The notes under the pieces are model-generated. The model ran no database searches. It was not told the DNA's origin and worked only from the letters and a program-made list of their open reading frames with translations. DNA of 64,000 nucleotides from Paramacrobiotus metropolitanus. Its lineage: Eukaryota > Tardigrada > Eutardigrada > Parachela > Macrobiotidae. The translations under genes were made by a program, and so were the position numbers. Positions 35,005 through 46,598 of this stretch are shown here, one piece after another (the first letter of the stretch is position 1; each line of letters starts with the position of its first letter). Location of the stretch: assembly GCF_019649055.1 (NCBI RefSeq), contig NW_026570241.1, positions 944,501 to 1,008,500 of the forward strand, in the 5' to 3' direction.

Positions 35005-35729
35005 CCGGTATATGGCGTACCAAATACCTCACCCCGTAAACCTTAAAACTTAAAACTCAGAACACTAAAACGTAAAACACTAAAACGTAAAACGTATGTA
35101 AAACACTAAAACAACAAAACGTAAAACACAAACGTAAAACGTAAAACACTAAAACACTAAAACGTAAAACGTAAAACACTAAAACGTAAAACGTAAAACA
35201 CTAAAACGTAAAGCCGTAAAACGTAAAACACAATACCGTAAAACTCAGAACTCAGAATCGTAAACCTCAGAACTCAGAATCATAGAACTTGAAACTGTAA
35301 AGTGTAAACCCTGAAACATGAAATCGTGGTTTTCGTGGACTTAGACACTTTTCAGATTTCCAATTCCACAATGCCAATTCCAATAATATTAATGGAAGTC
35401 TACTTAATTATTGGAGTTAGGCGGTGATTTTGGAACTGGATTGGCGTTGGTGGAACTACCGTTTATTTTTGCTTAAAATTATCTAAGTCCACGAAAACCA
35501 CGATTTCATGTTTCAGGGTTTACAGTTTCAAGTTCTATGATTCTGAGTTCTGAGGTTTACGGTATTGTGTTTTACGTTTTACGGTTTTACGTTTTAGTGT
35601 TTTACGTTTTAGTGTTTTACGTTTTACTGTTTTAGTGTTTTACATACGTTTTAGTGTTTTACGTTCTAGTGTTCTGAGTTTTAAGTTTTAAGGTTTACGG
35701 GGGGTGAGGTATTTGGTACGCCATACCGG
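35005..35729. repeat. Foldback element with arms of taaaacg/acactaaaacg minisatellite
   Basis: The left arm (35005-35344) starts ccggtatatggcgtacc and runs through many copies of a gtaaaac(act)aaaac-type unit to cgtggttttcgtggacttag. The right arm (35483-35729) is its reverse complement, ending ggtacgccataccgg. The loop (about 140 bp) is unique. The left arm is longer because it holds more minisatellite units. No ORF or transposase is present, so it is a non-autonomous foldback or hairpin structure. Confidence 0.85.
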
Positions 35730-35984
35730 TAAGCATGAAGGGGTATCCAAATACGTCGTAACGAAAAAAAGTTTCAATTTTGACCCATACTTCTACCGCT
35801 GGCGCCGATCTACTGTAACAACAACTTCGACTTCCGGTACCGCGTTACGTAATTTATGGAAGCCCCCTAAACGTATCCGCTGGGCGCTGGGCGTCTGACT
35901 TACTGGCCTTTGTGAAATTTTTGCCGAGATACGAGAATAGTTTTTAATCCACCTTCCAGTATCATTATTGTGCGCATGTAAAAA

Positions 35985-37080
35985 ATGATAATTTTTGGGC
36001 ACGCTCTGCTGGAGTTTGACCCAGTCAACCAATGGAACTCCGTGGATGTGCTGACAGAGAGCGGACTCATCCAGCACGGCGAAGTGATCGATGTGGCGGA
36101 GGACGGACTGATCGTGGATTTCCACTGCAGCGGACAGCGATCAGAATTTCTGATCTGCGCCGGAATGGCAACCGCCGTAGACGTTGTTTCGCACGTCACC
36201 AATTACAGGGATTACACAGTGCACCAAAATGGGAACTACGCATACGCTACGTATCACGTAAAGATTGGCGCTTGGTAGGCGCACTGTAATACTGGGGACA
36301 CTAACTGACCGCAGATTTTACCGAGCACACTACTCTTTTTTATCAGGCATGTGTCTTTCGCTTTGTAGACCTTGGTTTTCTGTTAATTTTCATGTGCCAC
36401 CCGTATTTGCAGACAGCACGATTTTCAAAACGCGCCCTAATTAAAAATTACAGTAGGAGTACGCGTTGCTATGGAGCAGCCACGACTTCCCGGCTACTCG
36501 AAGGCTACTGTGTCCAACCGCCCTCGGGCGGCGTGGCGGCGCAGATCAGAAATTGGTTAAATACGATCCGGAAGGTTTTGTACTTTGTCCTGGACGACGC
36601 AACATGCAACGTTTCTGGTTGAACAAAATGCTGGATCGAATCCAGAGGAGACGGACTCACTTATGGAGAACGCTAGCGTGTAAGTGCTGTGCCGATCTTA
36701 TCCTGGAGCTGCTTGGTTATGGCATCCCAGCAAACTACTCTGTCCAGTGGTAAATCTTCCCAAGGACAACGCCCTTTATACCGTAAAAGTTCTGGAGAAG
36801 GGCCGGGAACGTTTAGCACTATTCCCCGGCGGCCAAGGGCGTGTACCGCCGCAATGGTATGAGCTAACTGCTAGATGCTCGAAAGGCGCGCTATATGTGA
36901 TAGATACGAAGTAAAAGTGCGCCCTTTGCCGAAGAATAATAATTGGTCAACCGTCACAGCAGATATCGCATCTCGAGTCCGTCACCGCATTGAGCGAAAG
37001 TTCGGAGCGCGCATCCTGTCAGTCGGCGAACAAACGCTCACGGTTCTGCCCGGGGAGGGTTTTTACTGTTTAAAGCAGAA
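35985..37080 (+). pseudogene. FMR1/Agenet-like gene, decayed
   Basis: The first frame (35985 on) has a Tudor/Agenet-like strand pattern, NSVDVLTESGLIQHGEVID then DGLIVDFHCSGQRSEFL, comparable to the first barrel of FMR1 proteins and of the gene at 786-2772. Downstream pieces lie in different frames: VKYDPEGFVLCPGRRNMQ at about 36560, NALYTVKVLEKGRERLALF at about 36770 (KH1-like position), and VRHRIERKFGARILSVGEQ at about 36980. Stops and frame changes between them, without obvious splice sites, suggest a pseudogene. A gene with many short introns cannot be excluded. The FMR1 relation is inferred from memory of the family. Confidence 0.4.
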
Positions 37081-37190
37081 ATGGTGCGTACAAATATGTC
37101 GCATTTTTCTTTTTTATTTGTTCAATTTTGTTTTTGTGAAGTGAAAAACAACCAGTTAAACATTTATCCATAACTATTTGTTTTAGCGGT

Positions 37191-37638
37191 TTAGACACAA
37201 CATTCCGATCCGTACAATATATCACCATCACACAGACACTGCCATTCCATGGTGCGATTGTACTTACTCCAGAAAAATTTGTTGAAAGGTCGTATATGGA
37301 TATTCCATCCTTGCCGCTTGCGCAGCTTAATACCGTAGCATGTTGCACCGAATTTCTCTGCCTGAAGTGCAAACTGGTCATCGCTCACTTTATGAATGAA
37401 ACCGACCGCTCCACAGAAACCTCTGGTATGGGGATGCGTAATTGTATACTCGTATTGTTGGGAAAGTGCGGCAGAGCGTCGGCCAGCTATGCGTTGAAGC
37501 ACCAATGGCAACTGGCTCCTTGTTCGTTGGCGTTTTTCAGCTGCGCCATTGTTGCGAGCATGGCACCCACAGTGCGACAGGCATCCTCCGCTTGGGTTTT
37601 ATCGTATGCATAGTGGAAACCAACAGCAAATACCTCTT
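37191..37638 (-). pseudogene. Link-domain exon (astacin-Link family), broken
   Basis: The exon begins after a preserved acceptor (ttgcag|) at 37638 with EEVFAVGFHYAYDKTQAED, ACRTVGAMLATMAQLK and a WCFNA segment. A TAG replaces the tryptophan of the paralogue's GWLAD. A frameshift later leads into the C-terminal part, GFCGAVGFIHKVSDDQF, FGATCYGIKLRKRQGWNIH and WQCLCDGDILYGSECCV, with the stop at 37191-37193. It is close to exon 7 of the intact gene at 40843-41270 but dead. No astacin exons are seen upstream of it. Confidence 0.82.
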
Positions 37639-39125
37639 CTGCAATTACAGTTGTACACAATATGTGCGTTAGTGCTCAGATAAGGGTCAGTCAGTTTAGC
37701 GTACGCATATGAAAACCGATGTTCGAACATGCGTATGGCGGTTCATCGTTGGAATAATTTACCATGGGAATAAGAAGTTAAGACTTAAGGCCCTTACAAA
37801 TTACGTACAACTATACGGTGGAGGGTGGACGATGGTTTTGGTGCCATTTTAAAGCAATCTTTCCAAAAAAATGCCTGCTGTTTATCGTTTTTGTGATTTA
37901 CCATCTATGGCACTATTTATACACCTTAAATTTTCGAAGTATGCCGCGCTCTTGTATTCTTTGTACTCCAATATCCGCGCTATTCCTACTTGGAAATGTT
38001 TTTAAATATTTCCGAAGCTCGTTCCGCGTTAGCGGGGCCATATGCTCTAAATCTCCAGTTGAAAACTTTTTCTTAGGAAACTGTCTTAAGAATTATGAGT
38101 ATTTCAAACGTTGGTCAGATGAATGAAAAGGCCGCTAACAAAACTAAAAATATATACATATTTAGCATACGTGAACGATACTGTCACGATTATTGCTCTG
38201 GGATATTGTGAATGCCATTCAAAAATCATGCAATGGAACAGATTGTGCGTATGACCTCGTGCATATGCGCAATTTTATGGTTTTTGCATTATCTTGTACC
38301 TTTGTCTTCTACGTTACAGCTGTAGAATTTTCTTACAAACAGTTTGTCATACGACAAACGTATTAGACCCGTTAATGGGTCTATGGTCTAAGTAATATAT
38401 ATTACTTAGACAATTTTATTAGCTACTAAAACTTATCCTAAAAATTAGGGTATAAAGTTGTACACGATAAGCGAAAAAACATTCAGAATTCAAACGTCTC
38501 CTGGATTTGTGATACAGAAACGTATGAAAAAGAGTTTTAGCAATTAATAAAAGCATTTCTCGAGGCGATTGCCCATATTGCGTCAAAATCAGTGTGCTTC
38601 AAGCACATTAAGTTCCCTATGTCGCTGAATCTGATTTCAGATCTTTTATCGCTGATTTACAGTTGCAAGTTCTGAGAAATGTAGTACTATCAGACGCCCA
38701 GTCATGTTGTTCGGCTAACTTTAAGTGGTATGTACAGAGTACAGTACGATGCTGATTCCTCTTGTCTATGATCAGGTTGTCGTAATGCACGTAAGATGGG
38801 CAAAGGTTAGTTCGGTCCACGAAACAGTGGCACGTTGAAGCATGGAATTGTCACACTTCTATGACATGAGCCACACTCCTTTCCTGATGGGAATCGGCGC
38901 AAAGTGCACTCGAGGCTCGCTTCCGTATTGTCTTTTACAAACGCGGATATTTCGAGTACCGTGCAATATTTCACGGCATTTAATATCTCGCGGTGGTTGC
39001 ATGCGTCAACGTACAGCGAGTTAGTAGAAAGCTGAATGTACATCTATCGTTTCCATCCATATTTATTTTAAACTTCTGTTTGTGACATTATCTTCATTGT
39101 ATTAAGTGTGCGTGGTATTTTAAGA
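37639..39125. other. Intergenic; includes a perfect 26-bp palindrome
   Basis: No supported gene. gtctaagtaatat and its exact reverse complement form a palindrome at 38386-38411. The promoter of the astacin-Link gene (+) should lie just left of 39126. Confidence 0.4.
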
Positions 39126-41270
39126 ATGGCTGTTATCTGGTTATTCATTTGTCTTCTAAATTTCTATTTCTGGTCCGGTAAGTTGACGTAAATTCGTTCA
39201 TGAAGCACATCGTACATGAAGCGCAAAATGTAACCACTTTAAAAAACCGGATAACACTATGATAACTTCTGAAAAAGGGTCTGCAAGTGCCGGCAGTGAT
39301 GCCGATAACAGCACAAGCGACACAGATGGACGGTATTCGGCTAGTCTGTTCGAAGGAGATATCTTGGGAATCGACACAATGGCTGATCTCGAATCAGTAC
39401 AAGTAGGTTGTGGTTTGAAGTGACAATTTATAAAAATAGTGCCATTATTTCGGATTAATTACAGACCCAATCCAATGCCGTCAGCGTAGAGTCTAGGAGA
39501 TGGCCAAGAGGAATAGTGCCCTACACTCTTGGTCCAGCATTGCGTATGTTTTTACTGTACTACGATGAGCGATCTTTATCAGATCACAAAATTTAATCCT
39601 CACCGTATCCACAGATAAAAACAGAAAGTAAAGAATGAAACCTAGATGCACTAGCTATCGGTAAATTAACTGCATTAAATTAAAATAATGCAAGCAAGCG
39701 ACAAATCATCATTACAGGTGTCCATCAAGGTACCATTCTGCAAGCAATGGCATTGATTACATCTGAAACCGACGGATGTATCCAGTTTGTCCCTCGAACG
39801 CACGAAAAAGATTACGTAGAGATTTCCCAAGTTCACGACAGGTTTGAATCCTTTATGCCAACTGCTGATGTTTCGTGCTTTAAAATCCAAAGTTAGGCAC
39901 ACCCCACAGTACATTTCGTATTAAATTTATCCTATTTGAAATGGCTCATTAGGTGCGCATCGGAAGTGGGCCGAGCAGGCTACCGGCAGCGGATCTACCT
40001 CACATCCCGATGCGCCAGGTCCTTGGGTCACGTTCTTCACGAACTGATGCATACGTTAGGATTCTTCCACGAACACGCTCGTAAAGATCGCGATGATTTT
40101 GTTACCGTCAACTTCGACAACGTTAAAAACTGTAAGGAATATTTGCACATATAATATTCAATTTAATTATACCCACTTCATAGTTCATCTATAGGGTGTT
40201 GTCATCCGACTTGCAACTTATTGATGCCACTGATCAAAAACTTTATGATGTAACCCATAAAAGCGAAGTTCGGCCAAATATAAAGCCGACTATTTCTGCG
40301 TGAAGCGTCGGTAATACTGCCTTGTATGATAATACATCAATCCTACGATTTAAATGCGCGTTTGGGGTGGAAAACGTAGAGTAACTTGTTTGCGGGTGTT
40401 GTACGTGGCGGACACACCTTACTGTTTTAAAACAAACAGTTTTGTTGACTTTATGTTTTTCAGTTGCCGAGGTGCGAATCAACTTCGAGCGCAAATATAT
40501 CGACACCACCGTGCTTGGCCTACCTTACGATTACCTGTCGATTTTGCATTATTCACCGGTAGCGTTTGCCAAAAGTCCTTTTACACCGACCATCTCCACA
40601 AAACGACCTTTTAGTATTGGCCAGAATTATAACTTGAGCTACAGTGATATCATACGGATTCGCAAATGTTACGGCTGCAACGTGGAAGGTAAAGGTAAGC
40701 AGCAGTTGAAAAAGGCTTCTCATTAGGTGCGTTTACTTGCAATCAAACGAAATTCATATTTCTTTGATTTTAAAAGGATGTTTTTTAAATGTACGCTTTT
40801 TAAGGACTTTTGTGGTGCGACCCGTAATAATTTTAATCGTAGAGGAAGTATTTGCCGTTGGTCTGAACTACGAATACGACAAAACCCAGGCCGAGGATGC
40901 CTGCCGGACAGCGGGTGCCGTATTGGCGACAAAAGCACAGCTGGAAAAAGCCCACGAGGACGGCGCCAGCTGGTGTTTCTACGGATGGTTAGCCGATGAA
41001 ATTCCGCACTTCCCTAACAGTATACACCTTCACCCTAAAGGCTACTGTGGAGCGATTGGCGTTCTGCATAAAGTGGGAGACGAACAATTTACGCTTCAGT
41101 CAGGAAAATTCGGTGCGACCTGCTACGGCATTAAACTGAGGAAGCGGCAAGCGTGGAACATCCATATCCGACCTTTTAATCAGTTTCTCTGGAGCATCCA
41201 TGACCGCACCATGGAGCGACAGTGTTTATGTGATGGTAATATACGGTACGATGCGGAGTGTTGCACATAG
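39126..41270 (+). CDS. Secreted astacin metalloprotease with C-terminal Link domain, seven exons
   Basis: Exons: 39126-39177, 39278-39402, 39465-39543, 39718-39841, 39953-40131, 40464-40694, 40843-41270; phases agree, 405 aa. Exon 1 is a signal peptide (MAVIWLFICLLNFYFWS). A prosegment follows with LFEGDILGID, whose Asp is the usual astacin zinc 'switch'. The mature N-terminus is RRWPRGIVPYTLG. Exon 5 has the zinc site HELMHTLGFFHEH, and exon 6 has the Met-turn region DYLSILHYSPVAF, where the usual Met-His-Tyr is Leu-His-Tyr. Exon 7 encodes a Link module (VFAVGLNYEYDKTQAED, ACRTAGAVLATKAQLEKA, WCFYGWLAD, GYCGAIGVLHK) and a Cys-rich tail. Exon 2's acceptor (aaaag|) is weakest. Astacin peptidase is near certain. 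Hyaluronan binding is inferred from the Link fold. Confidence 0.9.
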
Positions 41271-42625
41271 CACATTACCGCTTTTTCCATGATGTAATAG
41301 TCAACCCAGATATTCGATATTCATCAAAACAACTACAACTACCGAGTACTGTAGCTTTTGTTGTTTCCAATATTGTTTTTGTCGAAAACCGGTGCAAAAG
41401 TTGAAATCATTGAATTCTGTATGCCAAATTGATGCCAGATACAAAGAAGATTGGAAGAATACATGTTTCCCACTTGCACGCTGCTAGCTTTCGTGAATCT
41501 TGATTAATGGATTAAACAAAATCTTCTTTATTTAATTTTCTGCTGTGCAGCCAGGAAATCCCATGCTAGATTATCAGTCTGACAGGGAGCGGGCTACCTG
41601 CTTGGATTCCAATAAAATTTAATTTAATTTACATACGGCATAATTTGGTATCCATACAAGTGTACACTGCAGTCTCAAAGCTTCCCAAGTTGGGAAGCTT
41701 TGGGAATCCCAACCGTAATAAAGTACGTACCTTACCGCGCTATACCGCGTTATCTTACGCTAACGACAGCCATTTTCTCTTGTTCACGGTTTGTTACGAT
41801 TACATCCGTACCTTGATACGAACAGTTTTTATAGACGTATATATTAGCATACGTATCACTTCTTTAAGTTTGGACGCTGGTTCTAGTTTATGGTATGATA
41901 CTTATACTTATGGTTTATGATTTATGGCATACGTGTAGCAATAATACAATCTCCAAGTGATCGCGCCTGATATTATATCGATTCGTGGGGAGTACATGCA
42001 GCAAAATTTGTTGCTACGTACTTTTGCCTTTTCGAAAGCTCCATACAGGTATATACTTGTACACCGTATTTACTCTTTAAAGCATTTATAGCAGGGCATA
42101 CTGAATTAAACTGAAATCCGTGTTCAAGGCTTGTACTATACAGATGGCTCAGATGCCCGCCAAAAAATATGGTTCCTGTTGATAATTAAAGAGGTCCTGG
42201 AGGCACAGTGCTTAGTGCACTGCTGACGTAGTTAATTTGCCGATATCGATTTCTCGCGGTAACGGATAAAACTTTCATCAACTATTGTTTACATGTGAAT
42301 GCTTGAGCGACTTCGATTTTTGCTGCGCATCCTACGCCAATTGTGTAGTGGCACTATGGCTTGCAAAAAATGCACGCCCACCAATACCATCGCCGTCTGC
42401 TTGCCGTAAAACGCTGCCTTATTCCCGAGAGAACGAGAAGTATCCAAAGTGCGTGCGAGATCTACTGATTTAAGGTTGAGCCAATAAATAAAGCATCCCG
42501 TCACCATAAATATCTACGTAGAAAAAGATATCTGCATCTAAATCAATTATCTCTGCCATTTTGCGGTAATTTTATAACCCATCGCCCATTAAACCAGTCG
42601 GATCAGTATAGCGTAAAACGCCAGT
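41271..42625. other. Intergenic; small perfect hairpin at 41676-41702
   Basis: The 13-bp arms caaagcttcccaa / ttgggaagctttg are separated by one base. It is followed within about 130 bp by AT-rich sequence without genes. No other feature. Confidence 0.4.
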
Positions 42626-43639
42626 ATGACGGATTATTTCAACATGTCGTTGCCAGCAAAGAATAACTCCTCTATAATAATAGACAACCAAAGTTCGACA
42701 TCTATGGATGATGCAGCTTATAAAGCATGGTCAGACGCCGCCGTGTATGTGCCTATTTTATTCCTAAACGGGACATTATTGGTGACATTTTTAACAAATC
42801 AACACTTGATCAACGGTTTTGTCGTATATGTTATCAATCTCACGATCAGTAACCTGTTTTGCTGGTGTATTTGCGTTCTTCCGTTGGAAGCCACGTGGTT
42901 CTTTACAAAAACCTGGTGGATGGGAAATTCGGCATGTGACCTTTATCTGTACGGTATTTGGTTGCTGCCGGGTGTGACGACATACTCCCATGTCTGCATT
43001 TCTTTAAATCGATTGTGGGCGATCAGTTCACCGTTAACCTATCGAACATATCACTCTCAAAACTTTGCCATCTGCACCTGTATCGTATTATGGCTGACAA
43101 TGCACGCGCTCTGTTTACCGCCTCTTATCCGGGATTCCTTGGTCTTTCGGACCGACCGCAAAACGTCGTGCGAACTGAACGTTGATGCGCAAAAAGCGTG
43201 GTCTGCTGTTTACATGCCATTGATTTTCTACGTTCCCAACGCGATTGTATTGTTATCATTCCCGTGCACAGTCGGCATTAGTGCCTGGCGCAACCACAAC
43301 CGGCACCCGGCCATCGACAACAAGTCCAGTAGCCTGCACGCGCATGCTGTACATGCTGTAGTTGGGCGCAAATATCAGTCACGTGCCTTATTAGCACTAA
43401 CGGCGATGACCACCAGTCTGCTGGTGTTGTGGACACCCAATCATGTTGTGCAAGTGTTGCGACATCTTTCGAATTTTGTGGCCCCGCCCTGGCTCATTCG
43501 CATGACATGGCTGGCGTATTCTCTGCAGGCAATCATGGATCCGCTTTTGTTTGCTGTTTGTTTGCATGATGTACGGAAGACCTATCTGCTAATCATACGG
43601 AAATGCGTCAAGAGCAAGCAATATGCAGGGCGTCACTGA
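42626..43639 (+). CDS. Family-2 rhodopsin-like GPCR, intact, single exon
   Basis: 337 codons from ATG 42626, with sequons in the N-terminus (NMSL, NNSS, NQSS). Seven hydrophobic segments are visible. TM3 ends SLNRLWAISSPLTYR (an NRxW in place of DRY), TM6 has LLVLWTPNHVVQV (CWxP-like), and TM7 has YSLQAIMDPLLFAVCL, a DPxxF form of NPxxY. The TM3 cysteine in SACDLYLYG and the loop-2 cysteine in KTSCELNVD would form the disulfide. Unlike family 1 there is no intron. A short basic tail ends KQYAGRH. Relatives are at 46599 (intact) and 21280-22114 (broken). The ligand is unknown. Confidence 0.87.
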   Translation: MTDYFNMSLPAKNNSSIIIDNQSSTSMDDAAYKAWSDAAVYVPILFLNGTLLVTFLTNQHLINGFVVYVINLTISNLFCWCICVLPLEATWFFTKTWWMGNSACDLYLYGIWLLPGVTTYSHVCISLNRLWAISSPLTYRTYHSQNFAICTCIVLWLTMHALCLPPLIRDSLVFRTDRKTSCELNVDAQKAWSAVYMPLIFYVPNAIVLLSFPCTVGISAWRNHNRHPAIDNKSSSLHAHAVHAVVGRKYQSRALLALTAMTTSLLVLWTPNHVVQVLRHLSNFVAPPWLIRMTWLAYSLQAIMDPLLFAVCLHDVRKTYLLIIRKCVKSKQYAGRH

Positions 43640-44480
43640 AGCTGACAAAGGGCCCTTTTCTCCCCAACTCACAAGATTTGTTTACTGAATGAAAAGGCGG
43701 TTTCGACTACTCCAGTTGCGCATGTTACGGTTATTCGGTTGATAGCTACATAATTTAATAAGATGTTTTCGTATTACCGTTCATAACCCATGCATGTACG
43801 GTCATGTAACATATTCTATCAAGTACTGTGCACTTATTTAACTAATTTTGCTAGCGCGACTGACTGTCGCTGTCTTGGCTACGATGTCAGACGAAGAACA
43901 ATAAAGAAACCGAACAACTGCTATCTTTGTCGAGCAGAAATCTTTTCTACAGGAGGCGAAGAACTGCCATTATCGAAATCTCGGATTTATGAACAGCGAA
44001 ACTCAGCATTATTAGAACACCTCAGCTGTATAATACATTCGGGCTTCCATTTTACTTTAACAAAACCGGCCACTGAGTAAACCATTATGTGGCGCCATTG
44101 ACCGGTAATGGACGAGTAAGTACGCTGCATGTATCAATGAACCCGAACATTACGTTATCGTAAGAACCATTAAAAACTGAGGCACCTTCGCCCTAAAATA
44201 CATCCGCAATAGACCGCGTCTCTTTAATTCCCATCATACTATCATTACTATGTACAGATACATTCGGGATGCCTACGGCCCTTAATGGTAAAGATGTAAA
44301 CATATCCTTTGACTGCTTTTAATCAAGCTGAGGTGAATACACGCCATAAAATGTCCAAAGGAGCTACGCTGTTCGTGAATCCGGGTTACTGATCAAAATA
44401 ATCAAATGTTTTGCACGATTGCGTGCAACATATACATGCTGTAAATACAAACATAAAAAATAAACAAAATATTCAACAAG
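43640..44480. other. Intergenic between two GPCR genes
   Basis: No gene recognised. The frame at 43790-44080 shows no domain. Confidence 0.4.
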
Positions 44481-45609
44481 ATGAATAGAAGTATTCCTGG
44501 TGCAATGTTTGTGAACATGTCGCAAACAAATGCATCTTCCAAGCTGACTAGCAACAGCTCCGTATTTGCGACATTTTGCTGGATTGTAGCTTTTTTCTAC
44601 ATCGTGTTTTTCATATCTACTCTGACTCTAATCATTGTGATGGTCAGGCATCGCGATCACCTGACTGGCTCCCGAATTCTGATTTTGCACCAGCTGATCA
44701 TGGAATGCCAGATCACGTTGCTATACTGGCCAGTTGACTATGTCTTACTGCCGCTACTCCATCCTCATTTCGTCACAGTGACCAACACATTCTGCCGCCA
44801 TTTCCACTTCGGCTTTCTGCTGACGCTTACCGCTACGTGGTGCGGCTTGGCGATCTTGGCACTGAACCGGTTTATTGCGGTTATCCAACCGTTTAAATAT
44901 CGCAGTTGGATAAGCAAACCGATGATTATGGGACAGATCGTCCTTCCATGGATTATCGGCATTGCTACAACCATCAAGTTCTACTTGACCGATGGCGGAC
45001 TTACGTTCAACGAGCGCAGTCGAATCTGTGTGGTACAGACAGGAAGAGATTTTTTGATCAGCTCCATATTCGGCGTGTATTTGCCGCTAGCTTTAACTTG
45101 CGTTTTTTATATTGGATTATTCGGTGGTCTCCTGGTTAATAAACACCGGCATAAAGTCATGCTAAGCCGGGCATCAGGGTCGGCGAGTGATCGTTCCGAT
45201 CCGACTGGATCCGGGTCCATTGTTGTGGAGAATATGGGGCAGAGTGGACGACGAATACAGCTGGCTAAAGGTCTATGTGCTATGTCGGTTGCACATTTGG
45301 TGGGATTTGCTTCCAGTCCGATCTTTCTGGCTGTAGTTCCCGATGCACAAGCTCGCTATCCTATCACACGACAGTGGATATTGTTTGTATTTTATCTAGG
45401 ATATGTTCCTACTCCGGTAAGTTTGTGTATTGAAGCATGAGCACATGAAAACAACTGTCTGTGCTACTGTGTATATTGTGAAGTGTCTGGTGACTGATTT
45501 GATTAAAATTATAGAACTACCTTTGTAGATTATTATCGGACTGACGAACAGGCATGTTCAAGCAACGGGAAAGAGGATATGCGCAAAGTTTTTCCGGGAT
45601 GGCGTCTGA
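44481..45609 (+). CDS. Family-1 rhodopsin-like GPCR, intact, two exons
   Basis: Exons 44481-45416 and 45529-45609 (ctccg|gtaagt donor, ttgtag acceptor), giving 338 aa. The N-terminus carries sequons NRSI, NMSQ, NASS and NSSV. TM1 WIVAFFYIVFFISTLTLII leads to RHRDHLTGSRILILHQL, the family-1 hallmark. TM3 is LAILALNRFIAVIQPFKYR. Loop-2 CVVQTG pairs with TM3 FCRHFHFG. The third intracellular loop is Ser/Gly-rich. TM6 VAHLVGFASSPIFLAVV and TM7 WILFVFYLGYVPTP precede the split tail IIIGLTNRHVQATGKR. The intron falls at the same position as in the paralogues at 3-305 and 24315-25378. The pseudogene at 62923-63333 is its nearest relative here. Confidence 0.88.
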
Positions 45610-46598
45610 ACGTTATCCGCTAGAACTTTTTATATATAGATACTAGAATAATACCGGTATTAGCGCAGTTCTGCATCGTTAAAGATTTAATTTACGCTTA
45701 CCTCGGACTAAAACGAGCAACGCGCTCTTCCTTAGAAGATACAGCAGATTATAAGTGTCCAGTGGCAGTATCTGTAGTTCTCGTACTGGCGTTCATCGTC
45801 TTGTTGCATTTCAGGCGAAAGCTTCTATCAGCAGTCTGTAATTTTCGAAATGTGACCTATTTCACTGTCGCTGTCTTATTCTATTTTTTTATATTAGATC
45901 ATCAGTTTTCTCGTGCCACGTTGCGTGAATGAGCAAAAGGTAAATTGAGGAATCAATATACGGTCGAGAACATATGCATCGGGACATCAGCGAACAATTT
46001 TATCCTGAATCGCGCTGGATGCACATGCATACTGCATTTTCACATGTACAATGATCGCCGTGAGCCGAAAAAAGCTGATGGTAGCAAAATTTTGCAGTTT
46101 GTTTTAGGATACCCTCTAGGTTAGAATATATATATAGCAGGTTAGTATGTATTCCCACGAGAAATATATCTAACCTGCTGCTACCGGCTGTAGCGAATGA
46201 ACTACAGTACTACTTTTTCATACTCGGTAACACCCAGTTGCGTATCTTGTCTTCCCAGATCGTAGCGTTGTTAACTGTCTTCCCCGGTTCCCATTATCGC
46301 AGCGTAGCAAACTCTAAAGTCACATACTACGTGATGTGGATTGCGGGCGTGTGGTATCTACTTGCTTATCCGGCAAGCTAAAGTTCAAACCATATTCTAC
46401 CGTATTATTTCAAAAGTCATTTTGCATCGAAATGCGTATTCTGGCAATAATATAACTGAATGAGCCCGATATTGCTTCGTTACATTAATGCACATCGTTT
46501 ATTCATACTTCAACGGAAAGTGCAGCATTTCCGATTTGGGATTTGTAAATCAGCCGAAATTGAACGCATGAAACATGAATTAGCAAACAAACACCCTA
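45610..46598. other. Intergenic, no gene recognised
   Basis: Contains a short inverted pair agcaggttag ... ctaacctgct at 46137-46181. No supported coding sequence. Confidence 0.4.

Noticed and set aside
35040-35690. Telomere-like or CRISPR-like array
   Set aside because: The repeated gtaaaac/aaaacg units are irregular in spacing, lie in inverted arms and have no unique spacers of constant length. A foldback element explains them.
41645-41920. 91-codon ORF near the 41676 hairpin
   Set aside because: No recognisable domain and it runs through the palindrome. Probably chance.
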